From an uncultured Lachnoanaerobaculum sp. (GTDB taxonomy: Bacteria; Bacillota; Clostridia; Lachnospirales; Lachnospiraceae), in NCBI GenBank assembly GCA_916720285.1, contig CAKAQP010000006.1:1-25630 (forward strand): a stretch of 25,630 nucleotides of DNA. The letters run 5' to 3'. The notes beneath the pieces are model-generated. The model was not told the origin of the DNA and made no database searches. It was given only the letters and a program-made list of their open reading frames with translations. The position numbers and the translations under genes are program-made. Below are positions 24,477 to 25,630 of the stretch, piece by piece; the first letter of the stretch is position 1; every line of letters begins with the position of its first letter.

Positions 24477-24755
24477 ATGGCAAGTACACTTATCCAATTT
24501 AGAACAGAAGACACTGAAAAAATTAAATCTATACAAATTCTTGATAAACTCGGACTCTCACTTCCGGCATATCTTAAAATGTGTATATCAAGGCTCAATC
24601 AGGAACAGGGTATTCCGTTTAGTATGAAGCTTGACAGCATTGATACTCCAGGAATCAGTGCTATAAAAAAAGCAAGCAAGATTGCAGCTGAATATAATAT
24701 TTCCGATATGTCGCCTGATGAGATAAATGCAGAAATAGCAGAGGCAAGAAAATAG
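24477..24755 (+). CDS. RelB/DinJ-family antitoxin
   Basis: A 92-residue protein with an N-terminal ribbon-helix-helix DNA-binding part (about 1-48: STLIQFRTEDTEKIKSIQ, then LGLSLPAYLKMCISRL) followed by QEQGIPFSMKL, the usual DinJ/RelB sequence, and an acidic C-terminal tail that would bind a toxin. GGAGG lies seven bases before the ATG. Such antitoxins normally repress their own promoter. It is followed after two bases by a PIN-domain gene rather than the usual RelE/YafQ toxin. Together with the opposite strand and the damaged partner, this looks like a small acquired module. Confidence 0.85.
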   Translation: MASTLIQFRTEDTEKIKSIQILDKLGLSLPAYLKMCISRLNQEQGIPFSMKLDSIDTPGISAIKKASKIAAEYNISDMSPDEINAEIAEARK

Positions 24756-24757
24756 TT

Positions 24758-25177
24758 ATGAAGTATTTTGTGGTTATTGATACTAATGTTCTTGTCTCTG
24801 CAGTATTAAAATATAATTCTATTCCGGGAACTATTATTGAATTTGCCTTCAACGGTAAAATTGTACCTGTTTTAAATAAAGAAATCGAATCAGAATATAG
24901 AAATGTTTTATTGCGTCCAAAATTTCATTTAACGACTGATATCGTGGATGATATTATAAATGAATTTAAACAAAAAGGACTGTATATTAATGAAAATCAT
25001 ATTGATATAGATTTACCGGATCCTAAAGATGTAGTTTTCTACGAGGTTGTTATGGAACAGAGATGACCAACTCAATCTTGGCTGGTAACAGGAAATATAA
25101 AACATTTTCCAAATGAGACATTTATTGTAACTCCAAGGCAAATGCTTGATATTATTTTAAGTGAAGATATGGATTAA
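24758..25177 (+). pseudogene. PIN-domain toxin gene interrupted by an in-frame TGA
   Basis: The frame from ATG at 24758 reads as a PIN-domain ribonuclease of the toxin type: VIDTNVLVSA with D8, KEIESEYRNVL with the second acidic residue, and LPDPKDVVFYE with the third. Codon 103 is TGA (25064-25066). The same frame then continues for 36 codons with SWLVTGNIKHFPNETFIVTP and RQMLDII to TAA at 25175-25177, clearly the normal C-terminal end of this family (about 139 codons in all, normal length). The five codons around the stop are poorly conserved, so a small local rearrangement is possible. A 102-residue truncated product would lack the LVTGN strand and last active-site part. Confidence 0.8.
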
Positions 25178-25198
25178 AATAATTAACTAAAATATTGT

Positions 25199-25233
25199 AC
25201 CGTGAATAATTCAGGTTTATTTTTTATTTATCG
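25199..25233 (+). terminator. Possible terminator of the toxin-antitoxin operon
   Basis: ACC-G-TGAATAATTCA-GGT forms a short stem with one bulged base at about 25199-25216, followed by TTATTTTTTATTT. It is 21 bases after the end of the PIN gene. The stem is short, so confidence is modest. Confidence 0.4.
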
Positions 25234-25327
25234 AAAAATAGTCTTCTGTGTTTCCTTTAAATCTTAATAGCTAACAACTTTATTACCCTCTTTATCTTAC
25301 ATAGTCTCAATCCAATTAAAGCCATAC

Positions 25328-25354
25328 AAAAAAGGACACCTTTTACAGTGTCCT
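25328..25354 (-). terminator. Rho-independent terminator of the Rpn-type gene
   Basis: Perfect 7-bp stem AGGACAC (25333-25339) and GTGTCCT (25348-25354), eight-base loop, and TTTTTT following on the minus strand. It lies 26 bases after the stop codon at 25381. Confidence 0.88.
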
Positions 25355-25380
25355 CATTGTTTTAAGTCAAACCAAAGTAT

Positions 25381-25630
25381 TTACATCTTTTCATTCAAAT
25401 ATTTTTGAAACGTACTTACGCTTAGATTTGCTCTTTTGGCAGCATCTTCCACGGAAATTATTCCATCTTTTACAAGCATAATCAATGTATTTATTACACC
25501 TTCTTTTCTACCCTCTTTTTTGCCCTCTCTTCTGCCCTCTTTTATCCACTTATTTTTAGATTTCTCTAATACTTCCTGATCAATATCCTCTTTAAATATG
25601 TCGTATAACTCCTTACTTACATCTGTCATC
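25381..25630 (-). CDS. C-terminal part of an Rpn-family (PD-(D/E)XK) nuclease/transposase-like protein, cut by window end
   Basis: The frame is open to the window end, so the ATG at 25629 is probably an internal methionine and the N-terminal nuclease domain lies outside. What is visible: TDVSKELYDIFKED, a charged repeat (KEGRREGKKEGRKEG), and a short helical end with a helix-turn-helix look (SVEDAAKRANLSVSTFQKYL). This EGR/EGK repeat followed by a small helical segment is characteristic of the Rpn/PDDEXK-transposase group, which is often multi-copy and variable between strains. The charged repeat is made of a simple purine-rich DNA repeat prone to length change. The catalytic part cannot be judged. 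Confidence 0.7.
   Translation of the reverse strand, partial: MTDVSKELYDIFKEDIDQEVLEKSKNKWIKEGRREGKKEGRKEGVINTLIMLVKDGIISVEDAAKRANLSVSTFQKYLNEKM

Noticed and set aside
24661..24852. Minus-strand 63-codon frame opposite the antitoxin and PIN genes
   Set aside because: No ribosome-binding site or family resemblance; it is the antisense of two recognised genes.
25064..25066. TGA in the PIN gene read as selenocysteine or tryptophan
   Set aside because: PIN toxins have no known selenocysteine at this place, no SECIS-like hairpin was seen directly after it, and other genes here use TGA as a normal stop (argC, murB).

Overview
The window is AT-rich, densely packed and almost entirely minus-strand. 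Gene content (whiA/rapZ/HPr kinase cluster, S41 peptidase, ANTAR regulator beside glnA, PucR-type regulator, Gram-positive ribosome-binding sites of the AGGAGG type) points to a Firmicute of class Clostridia, most likely a Lachnospiraceae member. The genus cannot be fixed from sequence alone. Apart from the right end it looks like ordinary chromosome.

Layout from left to right (transcription mostly runs right to left): (1) 1-3879, a tight operon clpX-like / lspA-like / CorC-type CBS membrane protein / HAD phosphatase / start of a further small gene cut by the window edge. (2) 3925-6266, a complete polar amino-acid ABC transporter (lipoprotein, permease, ATPase) with its own promoter and a strong terminator. 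(3) 6410-15141, a long operon: S41 peptidase (frameshifted), SNF2 helicase with SWIM finger, hprK, murB, rapZ, whiA and a Crh-like HPr with Glu instead of His15. (4) 15183-16517, a single PucR-type regulator with terminator and a long structured leader. (5) 16660-24330, an eight-gene nitrogen operon argC / GNAT / argJ / argB / argD / glnA / ANTAR regulator / dapF. (6) 24412-25630, accessory DNA: a plus-strand RelB/DinJ antitoxin, a PIN toxin gene interrupted by an in-frame TGA, and the tail of an Rpn-type nuclease gene.

How the parts connect: argC, argJ, argB and argD make the acetylated cycle from glutamate to ornithine, and glnA makes glutamine. The promoter of argC and the promoter of the ABC transporter share one design: two ARG-box-like 14-mers, about two helical turns apart, lying over the -35 and -10 elements. 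This suggests that the transporter and the biosynthetic operon answer to the same arginine-type repressor. In region 3, HPr kinase sits in the same operon as an HPr that kept Ser46 but lost the PTS histidine, which suggests a regulatory Ser46-phosphorylation module rather than sugar transport.

Most notable points: the E15/S46 HPr beside hprK; the paired ARG-box promoters; an ANTAR regulator whose receiver domain lacks the phosphorylation residues; a ClpX-like ATPase without the RKH loop; a three-way-junction-like element after the HPr gene; and two interrupted genes (S41 peptidase, PIN toxin). No tRNA, rRNA, CRISPR array or insertion sequence was seen.
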